NCBI GenBank assembly: GCA_048213135.1
Contig: PS015129.1
Location: 121,898-185,897 of the forward strand
Reading direction: 5' to 3'
DNA: 64,000 nt
From: Reclinomonas americana ATCC 50394
Taxonomy: Eukaryota > Jakobida > Jakobea > Jakobida
Both the position numbers and the translations under genes were made by a program. Under the pieces are notes generated by a model. That model was not told the DNA's origin. It searched no databases and saw only the letters and a program-made list of their open reading frames with translations. This document shows, piece after piece, positions 1 through 11,138 of this stretch (its first letter is position 1; each line of letters starts with the position of its first letter).

Positions 1-45
1 AGAGAGAGAGAGAGAGAGAGAAGAGAGAAGAGAGAGAAAAGAGAG
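1..45. repeat. GA-rich microsatellite at window edge
   Basis: Nearly pure (GA)n run with AGA interruptions at the very start of the window. Similar purine or pyrimidine runs recur inside introns and beside assembly gaps throughout this sequence. Confidence 0.9.
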
Positions 46-376
46 TTGCGCACCGACAGCCATCATGTGAACGGGTACGGTTGTGCAGAGTGCCACGTGG
101 GCACACACGAGAAGGAGAGTGAGCGCGATCGCCACTCTCATTGCTTCTTTTCGATACGATGCTGGTGGTTGACGGATGACGAGAGGACACTCGACGTACA
201 CCACTTGCTTGCTTCATTGCGCATTCATGAGTGGGGAGAGATTGTAAAGAGATTGTTTTCCAGCTGCTTGAGACACGCACGTGCACATTAATGTCTGCCA
301 GCACGCGACGAGCATCGCACAGACGGAAAGAGAATAAGAGGAGAAAATTAATCAACAAAGGGTAGGGGGTGTGTGT
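46..376. other. Stretch without a recognised gene
   Basis: No frame here has the base pattern of the neighbouring exons or a recognisable motif. It lies downstream of the stop codon of the minus-strand zinc-finger gene, so it is probably that gene's 3' flank. Nothing else is seen. Confidence 0.4.
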
Positions 377-3300
377 TCATCGAACACGAGAGCGTTTTCG
401 AGCCGGTTGGTCCGGCGAGGAGTGGCCATTGGTTGAGGGAGGTGTTGGGGCCGGTGAGAGTGGTCGTTTGCGACCTGAGCGCGTCGTGGGAGTCGAGCGT
501 ATCGACGGTTCAGGAGTGACAGCACCGCCATCCGCCTGCTGCTTTGACAACGCCAGTGCAGTGGCCATGTCGGCGTCGGCCGAGGAGAGAGCGGCGAGGA
601 GGTCGGCCGGCAGCGATTCGCCCTTCTTTGTCGCCCGACTCAGAACCCTGGACAGCTCATGCTTGTCAGCAACTGCTCTTATGCACAGCGCTCTCACAAA
701 TCACACACCTCTCCAGTGGCACATGTCGCGAATACTGTACAAGTTCGTGAGCCGACGCGGTGCCGGCGGCAGCGGCGCCTGAAAACGACACCGACGAGCG
801 TGTGGAACGGCGCACGCCATAGTCCAATTGCGACGACGGCAGCAGGCGATCCGGAGTCGGAGGCCTACACATCGCCCATCAGGCAACTGCACGCGGACAG
901 TGAAAACAAAGAAACCACAACTTTCTCTCACCTGCTGCGTGGTTGTGCGGGTATCGTTGGCGTGGACTGATTGGCTGCGGACCGCCTGGTGGTCCTGCTC
1001 TGTCTCCGCCCATCTTCACCTTCAGCGGACGACGCAACAATCACCTCCTCGACCTCGTCTTCATCCTCGCCAGCGGAGTCATGTTCCACGGCGGGAGACG
1101 GCGCCGCCGCAGTGGGAATGATAATACGGCGAGCCCGTACACGTCCACGGGACGCCGCGGGCGGTGGAGACGACTCGCCACCCGACGACGAATCCTCGAC
1201 AATGCCAACCACCGGCTTTCGTCGCGAGCTGCTGCCGCTGCTGCTGCCACCGCCGGCGAGTGCCGAAGATGAAGAAGGTGGTGGACGCGGTGCGACAGGA
1301 GTGCGACGCGTGTTGCGACCACGCGCACTCTTCGGTTCGACTTCGTCCTCCAGCACCACCACTTCCACTACTTCTTCCGCCTCCTCCTCCTCATCCTCCT
1401 CTTCCTCGCCATCGTCGTCTTTGTCGACACGGTCGACACCATTTTCCTTTCTTGCCGCGGGGACTGTCCTCTTGGCCCGCGCGACTGTGCCGTCCACCTC
1501 CATGGCTGTCACCGTGGCGGCCGCTGCGGCGGCACCGGCAGCGACAGTGGTATCCGCAATGCCATTGGCCGTCGCGGGTTCCACCGACTGCGCCACTGCT
1601 CCTGGTGGGGCGACTGACCCAGCAACGCGCGCCGGTTGTGATCGTCGTCCTGGTGTTTCCAGAAGAGGTGGGGGTGGGGGTGGAGGTGGTGGCGATGCTG
1701 CTGGTCGCGGCGGTGGTGGTGGTGAGTGTGACTGTGGCTGTTGAGTGCTTGCGAGGTACGCTTGCGGTAGTGGTAATGAGTACGACTCGGCATCGTCATC
1801 CAGCATCGACAGCGGCGGAAGCGGTGGAAGCGAGTCGAGATCAAACGACGACATGGGCGACAGATCGGCCAGCGTCGATCGCGCGCCTGCGGCGTTCTGA
1901 TCCTGGGCTCGCGCACGTGCTGGAAGCGCGACAGGCGTGAGCGAAAACGCAATGGAGACACTGAAAGATGACGAAAGAGCACTGACAGACTGACTGACCG
2001 GCTGTTGCACACTCGGGACACTGCCACGAGTGCATGGGGTGTGCCACTGAACGCCAGTAGTGGAACGCGCCTCGGCCGTACAATTCATCGACGCACTCGC
2101 GACAAAAGCCAATGCCACACGAGGTGGTAAAGTAGCGGCACAACAGCAGATCGCGGTGCCACAAGCCCTGACACCGGTAGCAGGCGTGCGGATCAAAGGA
2201 GCGGCTACTTGGCTTGCTCAGGCGGACGCACAGCAGAGTCTGCGGCAGGAGTGTCACAATGAGGTAGATGCGCCAAGAATTACGAAATGCCCTTTTTCCA
2301 CGCACCTCCAGCGGCACTGCGGTACCCGGGCGCAGCTGCAGTCGCAAGTTGTCCAGCACCTCGAACTGCGTTTCGTGCGGCAGCGACGAGACCAGGTGGT
2401 GATCACCCGCGTCCACTTCGGTCACACGGGCTGGTGCGGCCGTTGTGGTTGTTGTCGTCGTCGTCGTCGTTGTCGTTGACGTGGAAGAGGAGGACGAGGA
2501 GGAGGCAGCGCCGGCTCGTGCTGGTGTCGACGCTCCTTTCCGTTGACGGCCACGTTTCCGTCCAGCAGGCGTTGCTGTTGCTGTGGTGGTTGTCGTCGTC
2601 GTCGTTGTCGTCGATGACGATGATGCGGCGTTTGCCTGCGCGTCGGGCGGATCGGGAGAGAACACACGCCGTGGGTGCACCACCGAGAACAGTGGAGGTG
2701 GATGTCGGAAATGAGGTGGAATGGACTGTCCGCGTGATGGCAGACCGACTCGTCTCCTCCTGGTCAGCAGGTCGCGATTCGAGTTGGGAAAGGTGCCGAG
2801 GGTGGTCTTCGAAGGATCCACGTTGATGAGGGGCGGCAAGTCAGCCTCCGCCGTCGTCACCCGGGTTCCGGCGGGTGCGTACTCGGGCAAGTCGGGAGTC
2901 GGTGGTCGAGGTGGTCGCGGCGCCTTGCCCGTGTGGTGACGCGGTCGCGAAACACGTGATTCGGAAGCCGCTGCTGCTCGACTGCGTGGGAGGAGTGTGT
3001 GAGTGACCGGAAAGGGAGAAAGAGCGACAGAGGGAGGGCGACCAACCTCGCATCGTCAAAACCAGGTAGAGAGGCGGGGAGCACGGCCAGCGCATCACCG
3101 CCTTGGTACGCGTCGGGCAGCATCAGCGCACCCATCGATTGCGACACATCCAACGCGCCAGCGCCGACACCTGCGCCACTCACTGGTCTCTTGACTGAAC
3201 CGGTCTGCGATGAGGCCGAGGCGGCGGCCGATGCCAACACGGTGGATCGGAGACGGCCCCCGGCCTGCGCCGCTCGCTTTTGGCGCGGTACGTGATACAT

Positions 3301-4267
3301 GCCAGACACTGGATCCAATGTCGATTCGTTGAACTGCTCGAGGCCTCGGCCGCCGGGAAACACCACCTCCATGTGACGCTTGACTCGGTCGTTGAAGTCG
3401 GGTTCCACACACTTGGGGTGGCAAATGCGGGCCTGCGGGGAGGGGGCGAAAAAAGGTGAGAGTGCAATCAATGGAGGAAAGAATTGTAAGACAAGTCGAC
3501 ACGGACCAGCTCATTCAGCGACTCGGTGCGCTGATGCAGATGCTGCGCCGATGTCGGTGGTCCAATGCGATCGGAGAGATGTCTCGTTAGCTTCTGCACC
3601 ACCGCATACCGCTCCTCCACCTCGGGATACGAGCAGTAGCCGCGGCCGCGGAAAAACCGGTCATACTTCTCCGACGACTGCAACAACCTCTCCAGCTGGT
3701 TCTGCAAGTGCCTCTGTATGTATGTGAGCATACGACGCGGTGAGTAAAACGAGCGCACAGGAAGGGAGGGGGGTGCGTTTCGCAACTCTCTTGTTTCGCA
3801 GACACGAGCTGAAATACGGACAACGGCCTTGACAATGAAAACACTCCCAGTCGTGCGCGTCCGACGCCTTGCGCACGGCATTCACATCCTCAAACATCCG
3901 CTCCACACAAGGCGCACAGTATGTGCGTCGGCAACCGTCGGGATCACTCGTGCGTCTGTGTGATTTTTTCTTTGTGAGGACCAAATGAAAATTCGCCTGG
4001 GGGAATGCATCCATTCCGTGTTTGCATCAATGCACACACATACACACAACACACGCGCGCTCTCACGCACACTCGCCCGCTGTGTGTGACACACACACAC
4101 GTGCGGGCACACACTCTCTCGTGTGTGTGTGTGCGCGCGCGAAAAAACATTTGTGTGTGTGTTTGTGTTTGTGAGGGAGAACGCAACGAGCAGCGAAAGA
4201 TGCCGACGTGAAGAACGCCACACACGTGGCATTGACCGGCACCACTTGAAGCATTACGCCGTGACAT
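377..4267 (-). CDS. Nuclear protein with two CDCA7-like (zf-4CXXC_R1) cysteine modules
   Basis: Multi-exon minus-strand gene. I start it at the ATG at 4267 (MSRRNASSGAGQCHVCG), which puts the first Cys pair in exon 1. After a TG-rich intron ending near 3953 the frame continues with DGCRRTYCAPCVERMF and WECFHCQGRCPYFSSC. This spacing of C-x2-C pairs with a conserved Trp is that of the zf-4CXXC_R1 domain of CDCA7 and related chromatin proteins. A second module lies around 1990-2230 (DPHACYRCQG, GFCRECVDELYG, SWQCPEC). The remainder is low-complexity: poly-Ser/Thr, poly-Pro, a Glu run near 1400 and basic patches, ending RKRSRVR. Introns that the frame supports include about 867-931 and about 678-740. 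A nuclear, DNA- or chromatin-associated role is inferred. The stop at 377 depends on those last two splices; the long exon alone would end at 928. Confidence 0.6.
4027..4175. repeat. CA/TG-rich low-complexity tract inside an intron
   Basis: Alternating CA-rich and TG-rich dinucleotide tracts fill most of the first intron of the minus-strand zinc-finger gene. Apparent open frames here on both strands, of repeating His/Thr or Val/Cys type, are products of the dinucleotide repeat. Confidence 0.8.
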
Positions 4268-4517
4268 TGGCGCAGAAAGTCACGTGCGCGCGCACACACA
4301 GAGACACACAGACCACACCGCAAAAGCGTTGGAGGGGCGAGTGTGTCAATTGCGCGCCAAAATGTGACTCGGGACAAACGCGCGCGAGTCACATTGGACT
4401 ACTTCGCCTTCGAGACTCGAAGCTTCGCCATGTGAAACCGCTTTCGGGTTTCATTCGATTATATGCGAGCTCACCATCAGTGTATGAGAGCTGCGTGCGT
4501 GTTGGTCCTCTGGTTCC

Positions 4518-4838
4518 TCACAGAGGGAACCAAACCGTGCCGATGAAAATCCACTTGGCGAGCTCACCCGGCTTCACCTGCACGCCCTGCAGTCCGTACG
4601 GGAACGTAGATGGGTCGGGGTTCAGCGTCATGGTGTCTTGCGGTGCGAACGAGGCGTTGAAGATGAAGAGGAATTCGCCGCTGGCTGCGTCCGCCGGCAT
4701 CAGCAGGTTCGCAGTGAGACCGGCAAACGTCGGCTCCAGGATCACCAGGCTGGCCGTCACTGGCACCGACGCGTCACCCGGGGCACCGGTATTGATGGTC
4801 TGCGACCGGACGGCCAAGCGGTTCGAATTCGTGGCCAA
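4518..4838 (-). CDS. Small uncharacterised protein, 5' end unresolved
   Basis: Open frame of about 106 codons ending GTVWFPL then stop. Content looks coding: regular alternation of hydrophobic strands (SLVILEPTFAGLTANLLMPA, EFLFIFNASF), turns rich in Pro/Gly/Asp, and a closing W-x-P. No in-frame ATG precedes the conserved-looking part. The frame is open upstream only to about 4880, and none of the acceptor sites tried joins it to the nearby ATGs at about 4911 and 4987 in frame. So either an upstream exon was missed or the gene is decayed. The pattern of a strand, a 'leaf/fluid' FIFN strand, then a Gly-Val loop and terminal W loosely resembles beta-rich phage or viral fibre modules. That is a weak impression only. 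No function assigned. Confidence 0.4.
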   Translation of the reverse strand: MATNSNRLAVRSQTINTGAPGDASVPVTASLVILEPTFAGLTANLLMPADAASGEFLFIFNASFAPQDTMTLNPDPSTFPYGLQGVQVKPGELAKWIFIGTVWFPL

Positions 4839-5038
4839 TATCGATATCGCATGAGATCGCCGGCGTCTGCCTGCGATTCCCTTCGACCCTCGTGCCCTTC
4901 ACTGCAGCTTGCATTGACTTAGCCGTGCCGCCAAAGTCTGTTGGCCGCAGCGCACAGCTGTGCCCCGTGTTGCGTTTCGGACAATCGCTCATCGGCTGCC
5001 GACGCGAGCACACTCGACGTTGTGTGTGGTGATTCGCG

Positions 5039-6430
5039 ATGGGTGCAGGCGCTTGTGCAGCGCACGCTGTCGACGACCGTCGTGACGGCGACGGTGACGA
5101 CGACGACGGTGGTGGTGGTGACCACGATGGTCGCGGTGCGAGTGGTGGGCGTCGTCAATCCCTGCGGCCAACAGTCATGGTGGAGAGTGTGTTGGGATCG
5201 CCGATGGAACGAGCGACATCGTCGGCCATGTGGGTGACGGCGGTGGCAGAGGATCAGATGGCCACCATACAGCAGCAGCTGGAGATGCCGGCGGAGGCAG
5301 AGCTGAGAGGGAGACCTGTGTTGGTTCCGATTCTGAGGTGATTGATCTCCTCTCTCTCTCCCTCTCCTCATCCACCCTGCTGTTGATCGCTCATCACCCT
5401 CGCCGCCACTACCTCTACCACAGCTTCGCGGAGGCCGAGGAGCGAGTGCGTCACGATCGGGTCAGTGATGATTGTGTTCGATTATAATTCAATCACCCCT
5501 CGCGCGTGCTGATGTGTGCGTGTTGTCTTGTGCTGCAGACGCGAGTGGCGCGACTGCAGGACATGTTTCAGCAGCTGGCGCGCTTTGCTGCCAACGACGA
5601 ATACGTTGCGTGAATGTGGTGGTGCAGAGCTTGACGAGAGTTGCCGACTGACTCTGTTAACGCACAGTTCACGGTGGACGCCTACTGGACGAGTGTGACG
5701 GCGCGCATCGGGCAGCTGTCGCGGGCGGCCAAGTACGCCGTGTGGCGTGTGTTTGACGTGCTGTGCGTTGGCCTTTTGCGTCGTTTCTCTTTCTTTCCCG
5801 TCCCTTGCATGACCACCGTGCGTCCACAGCGATGCCGACAACACGGGCTTTGTGGAGTACGAGGAGTTCATGTGTGGAATGGTGCCGTTGTGCGATGTCG
5901 GCAGCACGGTCGAGAAGCACACGTTTGTGTTTCGTTTGTTTGACGCATCGTTGCGCGCAAGACAGTGCACCTATCCCAAGAACCGCGTCGATGCTGATGC
6001 GAAGAAGTGTGTGTACACAGACGCAGTGGATTTGTGCATCGCTCCGATGTGCGGCGTGTGCTCGAGGCCTTCTCCGCACTCGGCATGTGCGAGGCGGGGT
6101 TCGCACCGCGCGACCGCGTGCAACTGCGAAGGCACATTGGACCGCGGTTAGATGTGTTCGCCAACCAGATATTCGCGGCCTACGACAAGGATGGCGACAG
6201 CGCGATCAGCTACAATCAGTGGATGGACATGCTGCAGCATCCCGACAGCAACGTCAACCGCTGGATCGATGTTCTTGCAGTTGTGTGTGGCGGAGAAGAG
6301 AGAACCACAACGTGCGCCGCCTGTCTGTCTCCCCCACACTCTTCTCCTCGCACAGCGCGCCTTCCCCTCTGTCGACAATCGTGAGGTACCGCCAGCCAAC
6401 GACGCCCCCACATCTTGTCTCCAACAATAA
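5039..6430 (+). CDS. EF-hand calcium-binding protein (four EF-hand-like units)
   Basis: Six or seven exons join cleanly. Exon 1 runs from the ATG at 5039 (an alternative ATG is at about 5178) to ..VPILS, then FAEAEERVRHDR, TRVARLQDMFQQLARF, FTVDAYWTSVTARIG, and so on. Splicing at 5767 gives the loop DADNTGFVEYEE. The intron from about 5951 to 6020 restores DASRSGFVHRSD, a 12-residue loop with acidic or Ser ligands at 1, 3, 5 and 12. The last hand is DKDGDSAISYNQW. The final exon starts at about 6355 and ends with CLQQ and stop. Four helix-loop-helix units in about 300 residues suggest a calcineurin-B/NCS-like calcium sensor with an extra N-terminal segment rich in Asp/Gly. No N-myristoylation site is convincing (MGAGACAA begins with Gly2 but lacks the usual context). 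The gene converges on the next one with about 40 bases between stops. Confidence 0.75.
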
Positions 6431-6470
6431 TGATGATGATGAAACAAAAAAACATGATTGACTTCACTCT

Positions 6471-7417
6471 CTACCGCACGTGCCGTGCACGCAAGTGCTC
6501 ACTCTCCACCATCTCTGTCTCGTCGGCCAGCGCTCTTGGCAACGGGCCCGACTCACCCTCGTACGAGGGTAGCGATGCGTAGCCGCGCTGCGACACGGCT
6601 GCGCCTGGCGGTCGCCCAAAGATGCTGTAATACGCATGCAGCAGGACCGCCACCAACGCCACGCCGGCGCGAACCCACGAGTGGGCGTAGCAATTGACCT
6701 ATTGATTGCTGGTGGTGAGCAACGCAATTAGCACAGCGCGGGGCTTGCGTTGACAGACCTTGTACTCGTCACAGTAGTTCCAGTGTATATCCGAGATCGA
6801 AAAGTGCAAGCAGAGGAACACAAAGAACAGCGCATCGGTCAACCACGGCAACGACGAGCGCGCCAGTCTCGCTCCCGCCACTGCCATCAGGAACAGCACC
6901 GAGGAAAACGACACAAACAGTCCTCTGCACACAAACTGACACCGTCAGCAAGCTGCTGAATGCACCGACAAGAGCACGCACACGCAACAGCATCTTGAAG
7001 ACAGCATACACCGCGAGGCGATAGACACCGCCATTGTTGACGTCAAAGCGCATGGGCGCAAACGGCGTGTGCATTCCCATTAGCAGATGAGGTTGCGCGC
7101 TGAACATCAATTGAAAGCCCTGCATGAGGACATCAACAACTGCACACACACTCGCACATGGGCGCGCAGCGTAGACTCACCAGCACCAAGTCGTGCACAG
7201 ATACCGCAATGACCAGCATCAGTGCGATGCCTCCAGTGGAGGCCCACGGAACCACTGCATCGCCACTGTCGCACAATGCAGCAGTGGCAGCGGTGCCAGC
7301 GACAGGTGCACCTCCACTACTGTTGCTGCTGTTGCCATTGTTGTTCTGAGCGGCGATGTCGCCGCTCGACATTGACAACGAAGAGAGACGGAGGGACAGG
7401 ACATTCTTTGGCAACAT
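6471..7417 (-). CDS. Multi-pass membrane protein of unknown function
   Basis: Read from the ATG at 7417 (MLPKNVLSLRL) or the second ATG at 7372 (MSSGDIAAQ). The chain has an Asn/Ser/Ala-rich start, then hydrophobic spans: GGIALMLVIAVSVHDLVL, FVSFSSVLFLMAVAGARLA, ALFFVFLCLHFSI and VALVAVLLHAYYSIFG. Between them is a loop with HLLMGMHTPFAPMRFDVNNG. Three or four short introns are needed, for example between VHDLVL and FQLMFSAQ. The C-terminus is polar, ends SEHLRARHVR, and contains a tyrosine motif YASLPSYEG that could act in sorting. About 260 residues. No family recognised. Its start is only 14 bases from the start of the next, divergent gene. Confidence 0.55.
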
Positions 7418-7431
7418 AACGAAATAACAAC
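7418..7431. promoter_or_regulatory. Ultra-short divergent start-codon spacer
   Basis: The proposed ATG of the minus-strand membrane protein (7417) and that of the plus-strand RG-rich protein (7432) are 14 bases apart. With the alternative minus-strand ATG at 7372 the spacer is still about 60 bases. Any core promoters must overlap the two 5' coding ends or lie within the opposite gene. This depends on both hand-chosen starts. Confidence 0.4.
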
Positions 7432-10400
7432 ATGGACGCGGAAGACTTCCGCATCGGCACTGTTGGTGGTGGTGGTGGTGGTGGACGAGGTGGTGGCAAC
7501 TGGCGTGGCGGTCGACGAGGAGCACGAGGTATGCATGCAGTTGCCTTGTGATCGTGCGCGTATGTGCAAATCACGCTGTTGTGCCTCGTGCAGGTTCACC
7601 GCGTGGACGCGTGCACAGTTGCGCTGCGCTCTTTTCATCGCCCTCCACTGCTGCGCAAGTATGCTGATTGTGCGATACGGCAGGTCCGGGGCGCGGACGA
7701 GGCCGGGGCGGCGGCGGCTATTCGCGGACCCCGCCCACTACGCGATACAAGCGACGACACGGTTTGTGTGTATGCGGGTCCACTAGCCGACTGGTGTGAC
7801 TCCTCTTGTGTGTAGTCACGTGCCGCGCCACAGGAAAACCCGAAGACGAGAGTCGTCTCGTGCAGCTGCTACCGTGCGAAGCTACTGGCGGCGATTCTGC
7901 GACGGCGGCCTCGCAGTGCTTCCACGTCAAGTGCGCCCATCGCACGTGGCGCGACTCTGATGTGGTGCGCTTCTGCGAGGAGCAACTGGAGTCGGCGCTG
8001 TTGCGCATGGCCACGGAGGCGGGGCTGGCGGAGATTTGCATCGAACAGGTTTGTGCATGTCGCAGCGTGCTCTCGCTCCAGTTCGCTGGTTCATCGCCAA
8101 CTGTGCACCGCAGCTTCGCTTCGAGTTCAACTCGTGTGGCGGAGGCGGTCTGTTGGCCATTCGCGATGCGTTGGCTCGAGTTGGCATGGTGATGCCGGTG
8201 CATGTGGTCAACATGTGGTGCGTTCGTTGTCACGAGTTGTTCGCGGCGATGGATCGTTGTTGAGAATCGCTGCGTGCAAATGTGCAGGTTCCACACGAAT
8301 GCCATTGACGAGGCGGGTGCTGTGGGGCCGATGTGCGACATGGTGTGTCGTTTGTGCCCACAGTGTTTTCTGTTTTTTTTTTGCTCATCTCCTCTTCCGC
8401 TGTTGCCCAGATTCGGACGTATCGCCCGGTGCGTGGCGCAGTTGTGAGTGTGGCTTGTGTGCTTCGCGTGTACTGATGGTGTGGGGCTCGCAGGAGGAGG
8501 TACATCTGTCGCACAACTCGGTGACCACGGTTGGTGCGCTGGCGATTGTGGATGCGGTGGCAGATGTGGCCGACGCTGGTGGCTATCCATATGTGGCACA
8601 CGGTCGTGTCGGCAGCTCGCCGCGCAAGGTAAGCCGACGATGACAGAAACGAGTCGACACCTGATCTTCTCACCTCTAAGTGATGCAGCCTCTGTGGCTA
8701 CGCATGGAGGGCAACGTCATCTCCGACGTGCAACTCCTCCGACGGCAACTCGACGCGCGAGGTGTGGTGTATCTCTTCGGTGACCGGTTCGTTGCGCTCA
8801 AAAACTGCGCAGCGTGGTTCCTCGTCGCTCACACGTGTTGCTGCAGGGTGGGCAGCTCGGAGAGTGATGGCGGCAAGCGCAACTGCGTGGTCAAGCTGCC
8901 GTACATTACGACGCAGTACGACGCCACTCTGCTGGCACCGACATGCGGCAACTTTCGCGAAATGGCCGGGCATGTTGCGCTTATCTGCGTGCACGCATTG
9001 TGTTCGCCTGTTCTCTCGCTGCTTCTTACTTTGCTTGTCATCCATGCAGACTGGAGCTGCCGCTGCTGCCGCACCCTCCGGCAGCGGTTCGGGGACAGGT
9101 GCAGTTGGTTCCGCTGACGATGCGGGAGATGTGCCGTGTGCCGCCGCAGCGTGTCTCCAGTCGGATGAAATCGATCGCATCCTCAAGCGCGAGTTGCGCT
9201 CCTTCAGTGTGCTGGAAAAGATGAAGGGCGACCATCGATGCTCAATCGCGCACCTCTCAGACTCGGCACTCCGACGCTGGCACGCACGCTCCCCGACGTG
9301 CATGGAACCGTGCTGTTTTTCCTCGAGTTCTGTCGGGTGTCTCGTGTTGCCTCGCCTTCGTCGGCACTCACCGTTGTGCACGTGCAGTACGTCGGCTCTG
9401 GTGTGGATGGGTCTGCCAGCGAATGCCAAGTCACCACTCTCGCTGCCGTCGCTAATCGATCGTGTGAGGCGCGGCCTGCTGAACAGTTGAGTGGCCGAGT
9501 GGCGGTCTGCGCAGTTGTGTTGTCGGCACTGACTTCGAATACACGTCGCAGCGCCGAGAGACGAGAACGACAAGGTTGTTCTGTGCGCTTGTCACACGGC
9601 ACTGGTGGAACTCGACGGCGTGTGCAAGAAAGAAGAGTGCGGCTGGGGCAATGGGCTCTTCCTCTTTGTGTTCTCACTCGTAATATATCTGTCGTGTGTC
9701 GCAGGCACATTGATGGCAAGGCTGTGCATCGGCAGGTGCAGGCGGCTGCCGAAATCGGTCTGTTGCGCATCCTCGGCCGCGATCAGGGCGAGCAGATCCT
9801 GCATCACCTCAACAAGCATCTGGCGCGCAACGACGACATCATCTGTTGCGTTGTGCAGTGCGAGTTGTTGGTGTTCCAGTCGCCCTCGTTGACTGGTGTG
9901 CAGGCGAGGTGGCTCGGCTGTACTCTGTCCGTTGGCCTGGGCACGGTAATGTGGCTGTCGATCGCGTTGCTGATGTGTGTGTTTACGATCGCTCAACTGC
10001 TGTCTCTGCCACGCACAGTGTGTCTTGTGGGATCGGTGAGCGCAGTTCTTGCTTGCCTGTCTGCTTGCTGTGACTTGCGAGTTGCCGATGTTGACGATAA
10101 TGATCGTGTAGGACCTCAACATGCAGTCCTCGGCTGGCTCCGGCTCGACGCCGCTGCCGTGGGTGTCCTTCCGGCACAACTCGCAGCTGTTCACCAAGGT
10201 TGCGACGCATGCGCTGTGAGTCTTTACTTTGGTGTGCACGCTCATTTGCCAGTCGTCTTTCTGTTGCAGTTTGCCAAAGACGCCTGGAGCGCCACGTGGT
10301 TCCGTCGCGTGTTGCCAGGTGCGCCGTCTGCGGTGTATTGTGGTTACCCGTGTATCACTGCCTCTCTCACGTGCATATTCTGTCGCAGTGTCGTCGAGTG

Positions 10401-10991
10401 CGAGTGCGAATCGGTCGCCTTCGGTGCGCGGCACTGTGCGCCGTGCTGACGATTTGATGGGCTCACCTGAGGTACGATGCAGACGGGCGGGTGGTGTTGC
10501 TATTTGAAAAGTAACCTGATTTTGTTTGTTGAAGAGTGCCGTCGGCGCCAGCGCTGCGGCATTGGCCACCACCGACTTGGTTGCCGACTTGTGCGGCAGA
10601 GCGTTGCAGGAGGCGGTGGCGTTGCGTATCCTTCCTTTGTTTGTCAATCGTCGCTCCTCCATAACATGCCCACCAATGCAGTGCTCTGTGTCTGTGCCAC
10701 TCGATGCACGAGGAGGCGACGGATCCACCACGTCTGCACCACTCGCTCAGCGAGCAGCAGGAGCACTTGCGACGCGTCGTGGACATGCTGGAGGCTGCGG
10801 TGGGGACGGTGACGGCACTGGGTCTGGAGGTGCCCTCACAAGCCGCCAGCACGTTGGTGGAGCGAGAGGCAGAGGATGAAGAGGAAGAGGAAGAGGAGGA
10901 AGAGGAAGATGAGTTGGACGAAGAGGACGGTCCCGAGGGGGAAGGGGGAGAGCGGGGAGACGAGGTTGATCCTGTCCGTGAAACCACGTGA
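7432..10991 (+). CDS. Large RG-rich protein with LRR-like segments and a possible PIN-like region
   Basis: The first exon encodes an RG/G-rich N-terminus. Splicing at 7532 to about 7684 extends it (GPGRGRGRGGGGYSRT). Later exons give a region with WFIANCAPQLRFEFNSC and repeats of LRR type (EEVHLSHNSVTTVGALAIV; LWLRMEGNVISD). Then comes an Ala/Gly/Ser linker and SDEIDRILKREL. The exon pair around 9590-9850 joins as HTALVELDGV-HIDGKAVHRQ followed by LARNDDIICEVARL and VCVYDRS. The E-L-D-G and N-D-D spacing recalls SMG5/SMG6 PIN domains, but the first catalytic Asp is not convincingly seen. The C-terminus is a long coiled segment (SEQQEHLRRVVDMLEA) and an acidic Glu/Asp run of about 40 residues, stop at 10991. 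At least 15 introns are implied. RNA-related work is inferred from the RG box only. Confidence 0.5.
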
Positions 10992-11138
10992 ATCTAACAA
11001 CACGCGCACTTCACTCTTTGCATCCATGAGACACCGCCACGGCGTGTGAACAGCATGGTATTTTCAAGCAGGGACAGAGAGAGGATGAGAAGAAGAGAGA
11101 GAGAGAGAGTGAGCGTGTGCTGACCACCGATCGGGTCT

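Noticed and set aside
971-1940. Plus-strand Ser/Val-rich open frames of about 258 codons
   Set aside because: Antisense of low-complexity exons of the minus-strand zinc-finger gene; no start context, splice signals or motifs.
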